DNA of 5,036 bases from Ignavibacteria bacterium. GTDB taxonomy: Bacteria > Bacteroidota > Ignavibacteria > Ignavibacteriales > Ignavibacteriaceae. Position 1 is the first letter of the stretch. Each line of letters begins with the position of its first letter. Below the pieces are notes generated by a model. That model saw only the letters and a list, made by a program, of their open reading frames with translations. It was not told the DNA's origin and ran no database searches. Location: the NCBI GenBank assembly GCA_030648225.1, contig JAUSIA010000357.1, forward strand, positions 1 to 5,036, written 5' to 3'. Below, in pieces: positions 4,986 to 5,036 of the stretch. The translations under genes were made by a program, and so were the position numbers.

Positions 4986-5036
4986 ATGCACAAAACAAAA
5001 CGCCCCGCCTGGGATGAATACTTTTTAAAGCTTGCA
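4986..5036 (+). CDS. Probable dCMP deaminase, N-terminus only
   Basis: Seventeen codons are visible before the right edge: MHKTKRPAWDEYFLKLA. 'RPxWDEYFLxxA' is the characteristic opening of deoxycytidylate deaminases (ComEB-type), which convert dCMP to dUMP for dTTP synthesis in the cytoplasm using a zinc site further along. The HxE and PCxxC zinc motifs are outside the window, so this rests on the N-terminal signature alone. The frame is open to the last base and an SD precedes the ATG. Confidence 0.75.
   Translation, partial: MHKTKRPAWDEYFLKLA

Overview
The window is AT-rich and looks like chromosome of a member of the Bacteroidota/Ignavibacteriota (FCB) group. Four signs point there: a long GAF protein of a type I know only from Bacteroidota-like genomes, a signal peptide ending in a '..CQ-A' style site, one TAnnTTTG-type -7 box, and spacers full of short palindromes of a kind common in those genomes. 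The lineage call rests on memory of families and motifs, not on a search.

Layout from left to right. (1) Positions 1-2119, minus strand: a large GAF-domain protein whose C-terminus runs off the left edge. (2) 2120-2300: divergent promoter region. (3) 2301-2738, plus: a small exported NTF2-like (SnoaL/DUF4440-type) protein. (4) 2739-2983: a convergent spacer packed with palindromes, including a 117-bp MITE-like element inserted in the exact centre of one of them. (5) 2984-3976, minus: a YhdH/YhfP-family (AcuI-like) NADPH-dependent oxidoreductase that starts at TTG behind a strong Shine-Dalgarno. (6) 3977-4259: a second palindrome cluster whose modules follow the same order as the first. (7) 4260-4802, plus: a RimJ/RimL-type GNAT acetyltransferase whose last part is displaced by a one-base frameshift; its original tail is readable to 4839. 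(8) 4840-4985: a spacer holding a long imperfect hairpin. (9) 4986-5036, plus: the first 17 codons of a probable dCMP deaminase.

The genes do not form an obvious operon or pathway. Strands alternate, every gene has its own spacer, and the predicted roles (signal sensing or scaffolding, an exported small protein, medium-chain reductase, N-acetyltransferase, nucleotide metabolism) are unrelated. I see no defence system, CRISPR array, tRNA or rRNA. The interest lies in the spacers, where small two-base-loop palindromes recur in ordered sets, one hosting a nested insertion, and in the broken acetyltransferase tail.
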